A program made the translations under genes and the position numbers. Of a stretch of DNA of 64,000 nt, positions 9,623-18,922 are shown piece after piece. Each line of letters begins with the position of its first letter. Within the stretch, counting starts at the first letter, position 1. The notes under the pieces are model-generated. The model searched no databases. It was not told the origin of the DNA and worked only from the letters and a program-made list of their open reading frames with translations. The DNA lies in NCBI RefSeq assembly GCF_020905335.1, contig NZ_JAJJMN010000001.1, forward strand, positions 434,001 to 498,000. Direction: 5' to 3'. Origin of the DNA: Flavobacterium lipolyticum (GTDB lineage: Bacteria; Bacteroidota; Bacteroidia; Flavobacteriales; Flavobacteriaceae).

Positions 9623-11551
9623 ATGATAAAAAGTAACATCGATAAAGCAACGGGTTTCGAAAAACGATTCGAAAACATCAATACGGTTGTTTTCGAAAAT
9701 TCAACGGAAGCCTCTAAAGCAGTCGCTCAGCAAATTGCGGCACTTATTCAATCCAAACAAAAAAACAACGAATCTTGTGTATTAGGCTTGGCAACCGGCT
9801 CTTCTCCAAAAGGATTGTATACCGAACTGGTCCGTTTGCACAAAGAAGATGGGTTAAGTTTCAAAAACGTAATTACTTTCAATCTCGACGAATACTATCC
9901 GATGGAACCGGATTCGGTTAACAGTTATGTTCGATTTATGAAAGAATTGTTGCTGGATCAAATAGACATCTTACCTGAAAACTACCACATTCCCAACGGA
10001 AAACTATCCAAAGAAGAAATCGCGGATTACTGCCACGAATATGAAGCTAAAATTGAAGCTTTGGGCGGAATCGATCTGCAAATTCTTGGAATCGGCGGAA
10101 ACGGTCATATTGGATTTAACGAATCGGGATCGCTACAAAACTCCAAAACACGTCTGGTAGCACTGGATCACATTACCAGAGTAGCAGCCAGCGGAGACTT
10201 TTCCGGATTGAGTAATACCCCCCGAACCGCCATTACACTTGGAGTCAAAAAAATAATGGAAGCCAAACAGGTTATTTTAATGGCCTGGGGAGAAGGAAAA
10301 TCCAATATCATAAAAAAATCGGTTGAAGGAGAAGTCACCAATCAAATTCCCGCTTCGTTTTTACAGGAACACAACCAGGTTGTTTTTGTACTGGACAAAG
10401 AAGCATCCTCAAAACTAACGCGTATCAACAGACCCTGGCTGGTTGAAAAAATCATCTGGACCGATAAACTGATCCGAAAAGCAGTTTTAGGACTGGCGCT
10501 CGATTTAAAAAAACCAATTTTGATGCTTACCGATGCCGACTATATTGAAAACGGGATGAGCGATTTACTGGCCGATTCAGGTCCGGCATACGACATTAAC
10601 ATCAGGATTTTTAATAAACTTCAAAATACAATCACGGGTTGGCCGGGAGGTAAACCAAATGCTGACGACACCCATCGCCCGGAAAGAGCAGAACCAGTCC
10701 GAAAAAAAGTATTGCTTTTTAGTCCACATCCTGATGATGATATTATCAGTATGGGTGGAACTTTTATGCGTTTACAGGAACAGGGACACGAGGTACATGT
10801 GGCCTATCAAACCTCCGGAAATATTGCCGTTGCCGATGATGAAGCCTTGAGATTTGCCAAATTTGTCTGTGATTACAATGACAAATTTAAAATTCAAAGT
10901 ATCGAAGCTGAAACCATCTGCAAAAAAGCGGAACACTTTTTAAAAAACAAAAAAGCCAGTGAAATTGATATTCCGGAAGTTCGCTATTTAAAAGGACTGA
11001 TCCGAAAAGGAGAAGCACGCGCCACCAGTCAATTTGTAGGTTTACCGGAAGAACAGATTCATTTTATGGAACTTCCTTTTTACGAAACCGGAGCGATTGA
11101 AAAAAAACCTTTGGGCTGTGAGGATATCCAACTGACTATTGATTTAATCGAAAAAATCAAACCGCATCAAATCTATGCGGCAGGAGATTTAGCCGATCCG
11201 CACGGAACGCATAAAGTATGCCTGGATGCGATCTTTGAAGCTGTAAAAACACTAAAGCCAAAACCTTTTATGAACGATTGCTGGGTGTGGCTCTACCGGG
11301 GTGCCTGGCAGGAATGGGGAATCGATGAGGTCGAAATGGCCGTACCCATGAGTCCTGATCAAGTACTCGCAAAACGCCACGGAATTTTCAAACATCAGTC
11401 GCAAAAAGACGGTGTTGTTTTTCAGGGTACCGATGCCAGAGAATTTTGGCAAAGAGCCGAAGACCGAAATAGCGAAACAGCTCAATTGTACAATCAGTTA
11501 GGTTTGTCACGTTATGCCGCAATGGAAGCTTTTGTGCGCTGGGAATTTTAG
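9623..11551 (+). CDS. nagB: Glucosamine-6-phosphate deaminase fused to a PIG-L (LmbE-like) domain
   Basis: The first 280 residues are a NagB-type sugar isomerase fold: ATGSSPKGLY (phosphate loop), FNLDEYYP, and GIGGNGHIGFNESGS with the catalytic Asp/His region. This part converts glucosamine-6-phosphate to fructose-6-phosphate and ammonia in the cytosol. From about residue 360 a second domain carries SPHPDDD and ADPHGTHKVC, the zinc-binding motifs of PIG-L/LmbE deacetylases. At 642 residues it is far longer than stand-alone NagB (about 265); this long form is common in Bacteroidota. A two-step deacetylase-deaminase would be economical for N-acetylated sugars, but that activity is inferred. 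A terminator follows at 11624. Confidence 0.9.
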   Translation: MIKSNIDKATGFEKRFENINTVVFENSTEASKAVAQQIAALIQSKQKNNESCVLGLATGSSPKGLYTELVRLHKEDGLSFKNVITFNLDEYYPMEPDSVNSYVRFMKELLLDQIDILPENYHIPNGKLSKEEIADYCHEYEAKIEALGGIDLQILGIGGNGHIGFNESGSLQNSKTRLVALDHITRVAASGDFSGLSNTPRTAITLGVKKIMEAKQVILMAWGEGKSNIIKKSVEGEVTNQIPASFLQEHNQVVFVLDKEASSKLTRINRPWLVEKIIWTDKLIRKAVLGLALDLKKPILMLTDADYIENGMSDLLADSGPAYDINIRIFNKLQNTITGWPGGKPNADDTHRPERAEPVRKKVLLFSPHPDDDIISMGGTFMRLQEQGHEVHVAYQTSGNIAVADDEALRFAKFVCDYNDKFKIQSIEAETICKKAEHFLKNKKASEIDIPEVRYLKGLIRKGEARATSQFVGLPEEQIHFMELPFYETGAIEKKPLGCEDIQLTIDLIEKIKPHQIYAAGDLADPHGTHKVCLDAIFEAVKTLKPKPFMNDCWVWLYRGAWQEWGIDEVEMAVPMSPDQVLAKRHGIFKHQSQKDGVVFQGTDAREFWQRAEDRNSETAQLYNQLGLSRYAAMEAFVRWEF

Positions 11552-11623
11552 CTTACTAATTCAATTATATCTTTATTTTGTTTAAAAGTGGGTCGGTTGC
11601 AAGATCGACTACTTAAAAAGGAG

Positions 11624-11656
11624 CCTTCTCAAATTATTTTTTGGGAAGGTTTTTTT
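11624..11656 (+). terminator. Rho-independent terminator after nagB
   Basis: Arms ccttctc and gggaagg (one G-T pair) are followed by seven T residues, 75 bp past the nagB stop. It closes the glycan-use region. Confidence 0.75.
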
Positions 11657-11741
11657 GTTTTAAAATTCAGGCAATGTTTTGGAATGTGTAGATTGGCGTT
11701 TTTAATATGCGCCATTCCTCCGGAATTCAATTGTTATGATA

Positions 11742-12285
11742 ATTTTTTATTCAACGGATTAAAATCCGTTGCTACAAAATTGGTCGAGCCGAGGGCTCTC
11801 TCCCAATAGTTCCGAAGAACCGTCTATGTCGTAACAACAGATGTTAATCGTTCAAAAAAAAACAAACACATCACCAAAATCCCATAAAGTTCCGAAGGAA
11901 CGCTCCATATTGTAACAACGGATTTTAATCCATCGAAAATAAAAAGTACCCATCATCAAAATTCCGCAAAGTTCCGAAGGAACGACTCATATTGTAACAA
12001 CGGATTTTAATCCGTTGAACAAAATGATATTACACGATTTTGAATTCCGTAGGAATGGCACATATTATATCCATTAGCATAGGTCATTCCTACGGAATTC
12101 AATTCTTCCAGCCGATCTATTCTACATGGATTAAAATCCATCCCTACAAAATTGGCCGAGCCAAAGGCTCTCGCCCTAAAGTTCCGGAGGAACGACCGAT
12201 ATTGTAACAACGGATTTTAATCCGTTGAATAAAATGATACCACGGCATTTGAATTCCGTAGGAATGGCACATATTAAAAATAAAT
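11742..12285. repeat. Cluster of short palindromic repeats (TTCCGTAGGAA / GTTCCGAAGGAAC type)
   Basis: The 776-bp gap between nagB and the AraC gene is filled by repeats in both orientations. Units such as gttccgaaggaacg followed by ttgtaacaacggatttta and atccgttgaa recur at about 11890, 11970 and 12180; the partner unit gaattccgtaggaatggc appears near 12041 and 12250, with its reverse complement near 12085. Palindromic cores and mixed orientation are like REP elements. Open frames across this stretch are not considered genes. Confidence 0.75.
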
Positions 12286-12327
12286 GGTAACTTTTCAGAC
12301 AATTTCGAGTCAAATCCTTAAAAACCA

Positions 12328-13206
12328 ATGACAACAGACATTATAGAATTAAATGATTTTATTGTTTTAATCGAACAATCCAACACCTCAAAACCTTTCA
12401 TACAGCAATGTGAAATCGACGGAGATGCTGTTGGCTTTGCCTTTTATGGCTCCGGAAATGTTGAACTGGAAATCAAACACAACAATCAGACTAAATACCT
12501 GACCAATACAACCGGACTCGCCATTTGTTTTTTTGGCAATCAAAAGGTCGGGTTCTCTCATAAAATAGAACCAGATAAACCACTACAGTCCATCAGCATC
12601 TTCACCAAACCAAAACATTTACATTCCCTGCCTCAGGCCGAGAAAGAAATTTTTGAAAATTATCTTCCGGAATTATTAAATCCGCAGGAACATTTTGTTC
12701 AGGGGCCTTCCTTTTATATGACTTTGGAGATGCAGGTAGCGGTTCAAAAGATTTTCAATACCACCTACACCGGCAATACGAGATTACTGTTTTTAAGAAG
12801 TCAGGTCAACGAACTTTTGGCTCACTTCTATGCGTTGCTCGCAACAGGTACCAAAATTGATCTTTCGGAAATTGATAAAAACAAACTTTTCAAAGCAAAA
12901 GAAATTGTAACCAACAGCTATTCAAAACCGCCATCGATCACACAATTATCGCAAATGGTAGGCTTGAACAGTAACAAACTCAAAAAGAATTTTAAAGAAC
13001 TTTTTGGCATTCCTGTTTTCAAATTCGTTCAGGAAGAAAGACTGCACAAAGCTTACGAACTGTTGCGTGACAACGAAAAAACAGTTCAGGAATCGGCCTG
13101 GGAGGTGGGTTATGACAGTCTGAGTTCGTTTTCGAATGCCTTTCATAAAAAATTTGGTAGGCGCCCAAATGAAGTTCGACAGCAATTCTTTTCAAACAAA
13201 TCATAA
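12328..13206 (+). CDS. AraC-family transcriptional regulator
   Basis: The protein has 292 residues. The C-terminal third is an AraC/XylS double helix-turn-helix: SITQLSQMVGLNSNKLKKNF for the first helix pair and ESAWEVGYDSLSSFSNAFHK for the second, ending in the usual GRRPNEVR. The N-terminal 190 residues are a ligand or dimerisation region of unknown specificity. It is followed after 71 bp by an NAD(P)-binding protein on the same strand, a common regulator-target pairing, so it may control that gene. Confidence 0.85.
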   Translation: MTTDIIELNDFIVLIEQSNTSKPFIQQCEIDGDAVGFAFYGSGNVELEIKHNNQTKYLTNTTGLAICFFGNQKVGFSHKIEPDKPLQSISIFTKPKHLHSLPQAEKEIFENYLPELLNPQEHFVQGPSFYMTLEMQVAVQKIFNTTYTGNTRLLFLRSQVNELLAHFYALLATGTKIDLSEIDKNKLFKAKEIVTNSYSKPPSITQLSQMVGLNSNKLKKNFKELFGIPVFKFVQEERLHKAYELLRDNEKTVQESAWEVGYDSLSSFSNAFHKKFGRRPNEVRQQFFSNKS

Positions 13207-13277
13207 TTCTTTTACGACAAATGAATCTGTTTTAATCTCAACAACTTTGTATCAGTAATCCTTTAAAAAAAACTGAT

Positions 13278-14105
13278 ATGAAAAATACAAAAATTTTAGT
13301 TCTGGGTTCCAATGGAAAAACAGGACGCAGAGTAGCCGAAAGATTAGAACAAATTGAAGGTATTGAAGTTCGTTTGGGTTCCCGAAATGAAAAACTACCT
13401 TTCGATTGGGAAAAACCGGAAACCTGGGCAGCTGTCCTTCAGGATATCGATACCGTTTATATTACTTTTCAACCAGACTTAGCCATTCCTTCAGCGGTAG
13501 AAACTATTCAGAATTTTACTGGTCTTGCCACAAAATTGGGTGTACAAAAAATGGTTTTACTTTCGGGAAGAGGAGAAAAAGAAGCACAGCTTTGTGAGGA
13601 AATCGTTAAATCGGCTGCCAAAAACTGGACCATTATTCGTGCCAGCTGGTTCAATCAGAACTTTAGTGAAAGTTTCTTTTTAGATCCGATATTAGCCGGA
13701 ATAGTGGCCTTACCAAGGGCAGAAGCACTGGAACCTTTTACCGATGCCGATGATATTGCCGATGTGGTTACGGCCGCTCTTTTAGAAGACAAACACAACG
13801 GACAAACGTATGAATTAACCGGTCCAAGGTTACTGACGTTCCAACAAGCCGTAAATGAAATTGCCGAAGCCAGTGGTCGAAATATTACCTTTCAGGGACT
13901 ATCGTTAGAACAATACAATCAGCTTTTGCAGGAATATCAGGTTCCGGAAGATCATATTTGGCTCATCAACTATCTTTTTGAACAGGTTTTGGATGGACGA
14001 AATTCGAGTATCACTTCAGATATAGAAAACATTTTGGGCAGAAAAGCAAAAGATTTTTCCGCCTACGCAAAAGAAACTGCCAAGACCAAAATCTGGAACT
14101 CTTAA
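13278..14105 (+). CDS. NmrA-like NAD(P)-binding protein
   Basis: The 275-residue protein begins with a Rossmann dinucleotide loop, VLGSNGKTGRRVAERL (GxxGxxG near residues 9-15), then has a typical atypical-SDR body with LLSGRGE and WTIIRASWFNQNFSE. There is no YxxxK catalytic pair in the usual place, which fits the NmrA/azoreductase-like branch that binds NAD(P) as a redox sensor or reduces quinones. The cellular role is unknown. It sits between an AraC regulator and a small membrane protein. Confidence 0.8.
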   Translation: MKNTKILVLGSNGKTGRRVAERLEQIEGIEVRLGSRNEKLPFDWEKPETWAAVLQDIDTVYITFQPDLAIPSAVETIQNFTGLATKLGVQKMVLLSGRGEKEAQLCEEIVKSAAKNWTIIRASWFNQNFSESFFLDPILAGIVALPRAEALEPFTDADDIADVVTAALLEDKHNGQTYELTGPRLLTFQQAVNEIAEASGRNITFQGLSLEQYNQLLQEYQVPEDHIWLINYLFEQVLDGRNSSITSDIENILGRKAKDFSAYAKETAKTKIWNS

Positions 14106-14131
14106 AACTAATACCGATTGTATATTCAATA

Positions 14132-14194
14132 TAGTCCAATTGCATTGTACTATTTTCATATTACATCGGCATTATATCGGAAAACATTGGACTA
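14132..14194. repeat. Inverted repeat between NmrA-like gene and DUF5367 gene
   Basis: Arms tagtccaat (14132-14140) and attggacta (14186-14194) are perfect 9-mers 45 bp apart. No T-run follows, so it is either an operator or a weak terminator. Confidence 0.4.
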
Positions 14195-14221
14195 AAATAT
14201 AAGTAAAATTGATATAAGATT

Positions 14222-14602
14222 ATGAAATATAGCAGAGGAATATTTTCAGGATTTATAGTTTGGTTGTGCGTTAGTTTTTCTTTTTATCTTTTAGGTAATA
14301 CTTCCCTTCTCAAAGATTATTTTCTAATACAAGCCGCAATCGTTATGGTATTTATTATTTTTTATGCCATCATTGGCGCAAAATTCTATTATCAGAAAAA
14401 ATACAACACCAATGGTCTTACGCTTGGAATAGTAATGTCGGGAACAGCATTGTTTTTGGACGTTTTGATAACCGTTCCTTTTGTTGAAATTCCCGAAGGA
14501 AGAAGTTATGAGAGCTTTTTCACCAGTCCCATTTTATGGGCACTGGCTGTTATAAACGCTTTTTCGGTGTATCTGTATTGGAAGAGAAAAATTAAAACTT
14601 AA
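14222..14602 (+). CDS. Small integral membrane protein, DUF5367-like
   Basis: A 126-residue protein with four hydrophobic helices (about residues 7-24, 34-52, 66-84 and 105-120) and a basic tail KRKIKT. The layout and the FxGxIVWL start fit DUF5367 membrane proteins of Bacteroidota, whose function is unknown. The 116-bp gap upstream and different neighbours suggest it is a single-gene unit. Confidence 0.65.
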   Translation: MKYSRGIFSGFIVWLCVSFSFYLLGNTSLLKDYFLIQAAIVMVFIIFYAIIGAKFYYQKKYNTNGLTLGIVMSGTALFLDVLITVPFVEIPEGRSYESFFTSPILWALAVINAFSVYLYWKRKIKT

Positions 14603-14881
14603 TCATCCACTTCCGGTTTAGCAGTGCAACAAAGAACAGATAGTATTGTTTCAAATACTTCCTTTTATTCGACACGGATAAAACGGGTGTACTTCGTGAA
14701 AACGCGAATGAAAACGGATTCTTCCTTATTTGAAAGATTTTTAATTTTAAAATCCGTTTTGATCAGTGTCTTCGCGATAGCGAATCCGTTAGATCAGCGT
14801 TGAATTAAGATTCAGAATTTTCATTGATCAGGTAGAAACTGCTTTTCGATTGTAATTCAATCTAAAATGGTTATACACAAA
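14603..14881. other. Non-coding stretch with phrase repeats
   Basis: No gene is supported here. The words aaaacggattc, aaatccgttttgatcagtgt and gcgaatccgttagatcagcg recur in direct or reversed form, the kind of dispersed aatccgt...gatcag repeat often seen between Flavobacterium genes. Confidence 0.4.
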
Positions 14882-14908
14882 AAAGCTTGTCGTTAACAGA
14901 CAAGCTTT
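14882..14908 (-). terminator. Terminator of the MFS operon
   Basis: Perfect 10-bp arms aaagcttgtc and gacaagcttt with a 7-nt loop. Read on the minus strand, the stem is followed by a run of T residues (the aaaaa before 14884 on the plus strand). It lies 24 bp past the MFS stop. Confidence 0.85.
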
Positions 14909-14931
14909 CTTATCATTTGAAATCTAAAAAA

Positions 14932-16203
14932 TTAAACTTCTGCCATTTCCGGAACCGGATTAGGAGCAGCAGTATCTTTTGATTCCACCAATTTATTGAC
15001 TCTCCAAATCAAAAATATTGTCGAAAGTGTAATTACCGCAATTACATATCCCAAAATATCATAGTTTTCGAGAGGTGATGTTTTTGTTTTCTGATGAACA
15101 ATAAACCCGGCACAAACCGCGGCAATTCCACCTGCAATCTGCTGCAAAGAAGACGAAATCGACATATAAGCACCACGATCTTCCAATCCCGGAATAGCTG
15201 TATTTAATGTTGTGGCAGGGATCATTCGACTCATAATCCCCATAAACATAATCATCGTAAACACTACGATTTCCCAAAGAGGTACCGGACCAAGATTGGT
15301 GTAAATGATAATCATAATAACCGAAAGTATAGATCCGGCCGCAAACAGTTTAAACTTACTTACTTTATCACTCAACTTACCCACCAAAGGCATAATGAAA
15401 AGTACCGAAAGTCCGGTAAAGAAAAAGACCATTGGCAATTCGAGCTGACTGATGTGAATATTGTTGACTAAAAAGGCACTTCCAAAGGGCTGTAACATAA
15501 AACCTCCAACCGAGAGAAAAGCGATAGACATAAAACCAACCTGATATTGTTTGTTGCTCAGGGTATGCCACAAATGTAAAAAAGGACTTTTGTCTGACTG
15601 CACTTCTAAATGTTTGGTGATCGGTTTCATCTGAGTGATAATAGCAATAAGAATCAATACCGCCAGAACTGCAATCATAATAAAAGCCGAATGCCATCCC
15701 CAGTGATTGGCAAAATACAAGCCTACCGGAATTCCTAAAATCTGACTGGAAGCAAATGCCATTTGAATAAATCCCATCACACGTCCGCGTTGGTGAATCA
15801 CGAACAAATCCGTTACGATCGCCAGGGAAACAGATCCTATTACCCCTCCGAAAAGTCCAGTTACAATCCTTGCCAAAAGCAGCATTACATAACTGGTTGA
15901 AAGTGCGCAGAAAACGGTGCCTATAATAAATCCGATATAAAAGAAAATTAAAAGTTTCTTTCGGTCAAACTTATCTGCAAAACCTGCAGCGAGTAATCCT
16001 GAAGCTCCTGCACTAAAGGCGTAGGCAGAAACGGTAAAACCAAAATTTGCCGGTGTCATGTTCAGGGTTTTCATTAAAATATCTCCTAAGGGAGAAATAA
16101 CCATAAAATCGAGTATCACGGTGAACTGCAAAAGTGCTAATATCGCAATAATGATTTTTTGGTGTGTCGAGAAAGCCGGGCTTTCTGTAGTGTTTTTTTT
16201 CAT
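14932..16203 (-). CDS. MFS multidrug-type efflux transporter
   Basis: A 423-residue protein with about 12 membrane helices. Early motifs DFMVISPLGDIL and the loop-2 motif AAGFADKFDRKKLLIF (GxxxDrxGrkx/l type) are typical of drug:H+ antiporters of the arabinose-efflux (AraJ-like) branch. It would expel small molecules across the inner membrane. It forms a minus-strand unit with the 75-residue gene and the TetR regulator upstream (20 bp gap and 6 bp gap), so expression is probably controlled by that TetR protein. Confidence 0.85.
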   Translation of the reverse strand: MKKNTTESPAFSTHQKIIIAILALLQFTVILDFMVISPLGDILMKTLNMTPANFGFTVSAYAFSAGASGLLAAGFADKFDRKKLLIFFYIGFIIGTVFCALSTSYVMLLLARIVTGLFGGVIGSVSLAIVTDLFVIHQRGRVMGFIQMAFASSQILGIPVGLYFANHWGWHSAFIMIAVLAVLILIAIITQMKPITKHLEVQSDKSPFLHLWHTLSNKQYQVGFMSIAFLSVGGFMLQPFGSAFLVNNIHISQLELPMVFFFTGLSVLFIMPLVGKLSDKVSKFKLFAAGSILSVIMIIIYTNLGPVPLWEIVVFTMIMFMGIMSRMIPATTLNTAIPGLEDRGAYMSISSSLQQIAGGIAAVCAGFIVHQKTKTSPLENYDILGYVIAVITLSTIFLIWRVNKLVESKDTAAPNPVPEMAEV

Positions 16204-16223
16204 TCTTTATAAAATGTATTAGT

Positions 16224-16451
16224 TTAGTCTAACTCTTGACATTCATGGCCAAAGGATGTGACCATATCAATAATAGTTTCAGGATGTAATGTTTCTGAAA
16301 CAACTCTGAGAACGCAATCAACATCTTCGCAGTCAATGCTCCATTGCTGAATGTCTGTATGAGTGTCAAGTTTTTGACGGATGGGACAATTGGGGTCTTT
16401 GTCGCCAATGTTTGTTTTAAAAATATGTATTGTACTTAAATTTGTTTCCAT
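16224..16451 (-). CDS. Small HMA-like protein of unknown function
   Basis: The protein has 75 residues and no signal peptide. The pattern of a beta strand (STIHIFKTNI), helix, strand with SIDCEDVDCVLRV, and helix (PETIIDMVTSFG) resembles the ferredoxin-like fold of heavy-metal-associated domains, but the CxxC metal motif is absent at the usual place. Cysteines occur as CEDVDC and singly near the end. It is sandwiched between the TetR and MFS genes, so it is likely cotranscribed with them. Confidence 0.65.
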   Translation of the reverse strand: METNLSTIHIFKTNIGDKDPNCPIRQKLDTHTDIQQWSIDCEDVDCVLRVVSETLHPETIIDMVTSFGHECQELD

Positions 16452-16457
16452 AATTTT

Positions 16458-17054
16458 TCATGGTTTTAGTCCTTTTACAGTGGCCTGAAAGGCTTCTTTC
16501 ATAATTTCCTTAGTAAGTGTAAAGGGTTTTCCTCCCATACTCTTACCTTCAGTATGTAAGTTCAATAAAGTGTACAAAGGCCCATAGGCAACACTCCAAA
16601 AAGCCTCAAATGTCATAGGAATCAGCTCGTTATTGCGTAAGCCGTTGTCTATAAACGTTTTCATAATCCTTCTAAAATCTGCAAACTCCTGAATAGAATC
16701 CAGAATGATCTCTGAATGAGGGGAATGTTTGACAATTTCAAAAAATGCAACTTCCTTGGGATACTTCATGGTAAAGTTGGCGCGGTTTTCCCACTGTTTC
16801 CATAAACCTTCCTCAAATGACATTTCAGGCGAAAAGTTCTTCACGGTGCTGGTAAAAAACTTCAGCGCGATAATGGCACCTATTTTTTGAATCAAATCAT
16901 CTTTGTCTTTGTAATAGATGTAAAGCGTGCCAACAGAAATAGAACAGGCCTTCGCCAGCTTGTTCATACTAAAACCCTGAAATCCTTCCTGAACAATCTG
17001 ATCAATTGCCATTTCGATTACTAATTTTTCTTTGTCGACATCTCTTGCTCTCAT
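16458..17054 (-). CDS. TetR/AcrR-family transcriptional repressor
   Basis: Starting at ATG 17054 (MRARDVDKEK) gives 198 residues; the longer frame upstream runs into the promoter and is not used. The N-terminal helix-turn-helix reads FSMNKLAKACSISVGTLYIYY, standard for TetR, and a helical ligand-binding part follows. It is first in a unit with the HMA-like and MFS genes, and an inverted repeat overlaps its promoter, so it most likely represses its own efflux operon until an unknown ligand binds. Confidence 0.85.
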   Translation of the reverse strand: MRARDVDKEKLVIEMAIDQIVQEGFQGFSMNKLAKACSISVGTLYIYYKDKDDLIQKIGAIIALKFFTSTVKNFSPEMSFEEGLWKQWENRANFTMKYPKEVAFFEIVKHSPHSEIILDSIQEFADFRRIMKTFIDNGLRNNELIPMTFEAFWSVAYGPLYTLLNLHTEGKSMGGKPFTLTKEIMKEAFQATVKGLKP

Positions 17055-17072
17055 ACTGATTATTTTAGCACA

Positions 17073-17101
17073 AATATAATATAATAAATGAATGAACATT
17101 C
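17073..17101 (-). promoter_or_regulatory. Promoter and probable TetR operator
   Basis: On the minus strand a TATATTTG box (TAnnTTTG -7 type, plus positions 17073-17080) lies upstream of the TetR start. About 10 bp further up, gaatg-aa-cattc (17090-17101) is a 5-bp inverted repeat with a 2-bp spacer, well placed to block the polymerase. Confidence 0.6.
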
Positions 17102-17666
17102 TTTTATTATTGTTTTTTTTGTAAAAAAAGAAAACAATTTAGAATCCTGCTTTATTATCACCTTTAAAATAGTTTCTATTGGTATACAACCCTTTACCAA
17201 CTTTGGAAACAACTCGCTACAAAAACATCTTTGCACTAGTCAATTTATTCGAATTTGGACGTAGAAGGCACGAGACAGTAATCACAAACGCTTCATTTTT
17301 CTGCACAAAACTTAAAGACTTTTACACCAATTTAAAAGTCTTTAGATAAATTCATTCCTATCTTCGTTTTAAACAAAAATTCTAAAAAAGCACAATTTTT
17401 AAACTGTAGAACCCAAATTTCTTTCAGCCAAATTACTTTTTTATTGAGTATATTAGCCCCTTTTTAGATCATGTTATCCTGAGATAGCAGCAGATTACGA
17501 ATCAAACAACCAATTATTACACAAACGATATCAGTAGCTACAAACTACAAATGAAATACAAACAAGTTTTTTAATTTTGCCCGAAATTGCCTCAAAAACA
17601 ACGCTTAAAAATTTATTTAAACAACATTATTTTTTTATATAACCCCAAATTTAACCTACTAACCCT
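17102..17666. other. 565-bp non-coding stretch with one strong hairpin
   Basis: I see no supported gene. At 17313-17344 taaagactttt and aaaagtcttta form an 11-bp perfect stem with a 10-nt loop, without a T-run. The rest is AT-rich; the lipoprotein operon promoter should be near the right end. Confidence 0.5.
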
Positions 17667-18908
17667 ATGAGAAAACCCATTTCTTATTTTTTACCATTTG
17701 TCTTTTTCGCAGGCATATTATTCGGATGCAGCGATGATGATTCAAAAGGTGACAGCTACAAAGCAAATTATTTACCTGCCATTGATGCGACAACTTTACC
17801 CAAAGAAAATCGACCAATGACCATGTTTGAAGACAGTGAAAGTTCTTCAAAAATGTATGACAACAAAGACCGTTTTTTTCGCATGAATCAGCTTATGCAA
17901 GTCATTCAAAAAGGGAAAGATTCTGTACAAGTTTCTCTTTATTCTCCAGTTGGACTTAAAGATGTAAAAGTGTACGCAAAATTACCGAACTATGACAAGC
18001 GATTTTTGCTTTTTGAATTTACAACTATCCCTGCTTTTCACCGTTCTGCGCATCAAATTCCATTAGTAAACGGAACTCATGACTATCAGCTTGAAAATGG
18101 CAAGGCTGTTACCATTGATAAAATTGATGGTTTCTCTTCGGGAACAATCGAATTTTCGATAGAATCAACCGATCCTTTATTTGCTATGTTCAAAAGAATC
18201 AAGTCAAATCGACTCGTACAATTCAGCACCCAATATCACCTTAATAATCCTGCTGATGATCCTAACAAATTTTTACCAATGAATCCTGTTTTGGCTAAAG
18301 AAGCGATCGCTATGATTATTAACTACTCCTACGCTATAAGTCATCCTTTGTATTATGACACTTTTATGAATTTTGACCGTTATAAAAAAGAACAAGCAGC
18401 AGCGGCAGGAACAAATACTGTAAATGGTGCTTTAAACTGGCACGGAAATGCTGAAGACAAAGATGGTGTTTACGATTATCTGACCAAAGCCCAAATCGAA
18501 CAAGCCTATAATACTTATATCGACAGCCGAACTATGAATATGGCCATGGTAGGAGGTGGTTCTGCCTGGGGAGGAGGAGCTTTGTCTTCACAATGGGAAT
18601 CCGGTTATGTGACTGGTCATTGGCAAGGTGAAATGTCGGTTTGGTCACATGAATACTCTCATCATTCGGGCTACAGCCATAGCAGTAATTTAGCCAACAG
18701 TGGTGAAGGTGGAGGTCAGCAGGAAATGCTTACTGATCTTTATAAGTATTTAATTTATCTCAATGACCTTCCTTTTACAGATCCTGATATATTAAAAGGA
18801 TATACAAAAACGAGCTATCTAAGTAAATCTTATAAAAAACCTGTTTTCAAAATTGATCCTAAAAACCCATTTTTAGTAAAATATAAAGGAGAAGGAAAAT
18901 GGAAATAA
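17667..18908 (+). CDS. Lipoprotein with a metzincin-type zinc protease motif
   Basis: A 413-residue lipoprotein: the signal ends ILFGC with the lipidated Cys followed by SDDD, the acidic export signal that places Bacteroidota lipoproteins on the cell surface. Near residue 328 is HEYSHHSGYSH, an exact HExxHxxGxxH metzincin zinc site; a Met (QEMLTDL) follows at about 20 residues and could be the Met-turn. The remainder is not a family I recognise. A surface metalloprotease is the simplest reading. Its 3' end overlaps the upstream TTG/ATG frame of the next lipoprotein, so the two are cotranscribed. Confidence 0.7.
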   Translation: MRKPISYFLPFVFFAGILFGCSDDDSKGDSYKANYLPAIDATTLPKENRPMTMFEDSESSSKMYDNKDRFFRMNQLMQVIQKGKDSVQVSLYSPVGLKDVKVYAKLPNYDKRFLLFEFTTIPAFHRSAHQIPLVNGTHDYQLENGKAVTIDKIDGFSSGTIEFSIESTDPLFAMFKRIKSNRLVQFSTQYHLNNPADDPNKFLPMNPVLAKEAIAMIINYSYAISHPLYYDTFMNFDRYKKEQAAAAGTNTVNGALNWHGNAEDKDGVYDYLTKAQIEQAYNTYIDSRTMNMAMVGGGSAWGGGALSSQWESGYVTGHWQGEMSVWSHEYSHHSGYSHSSNLANSGEGGGQQEMLTDLYKYLIYLNDLPFTDPDILKGYTKTSYLSKSYKKPVFKIDPKNPFLVKYKGEGKWK

Positions 18909-18922
18909 CCTACAAAACTATC

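Noticed and set aside
11588..12210. Short frames in the repeat cluster
   Set aside because: They read through palindromic repeats and have no coding character.
16458..17099. Longer start for the TetR gene at 17099
   Set aside because: The extra 15 residues overlap the operator and -7 box; the ATG at 17054 gives the usual start.
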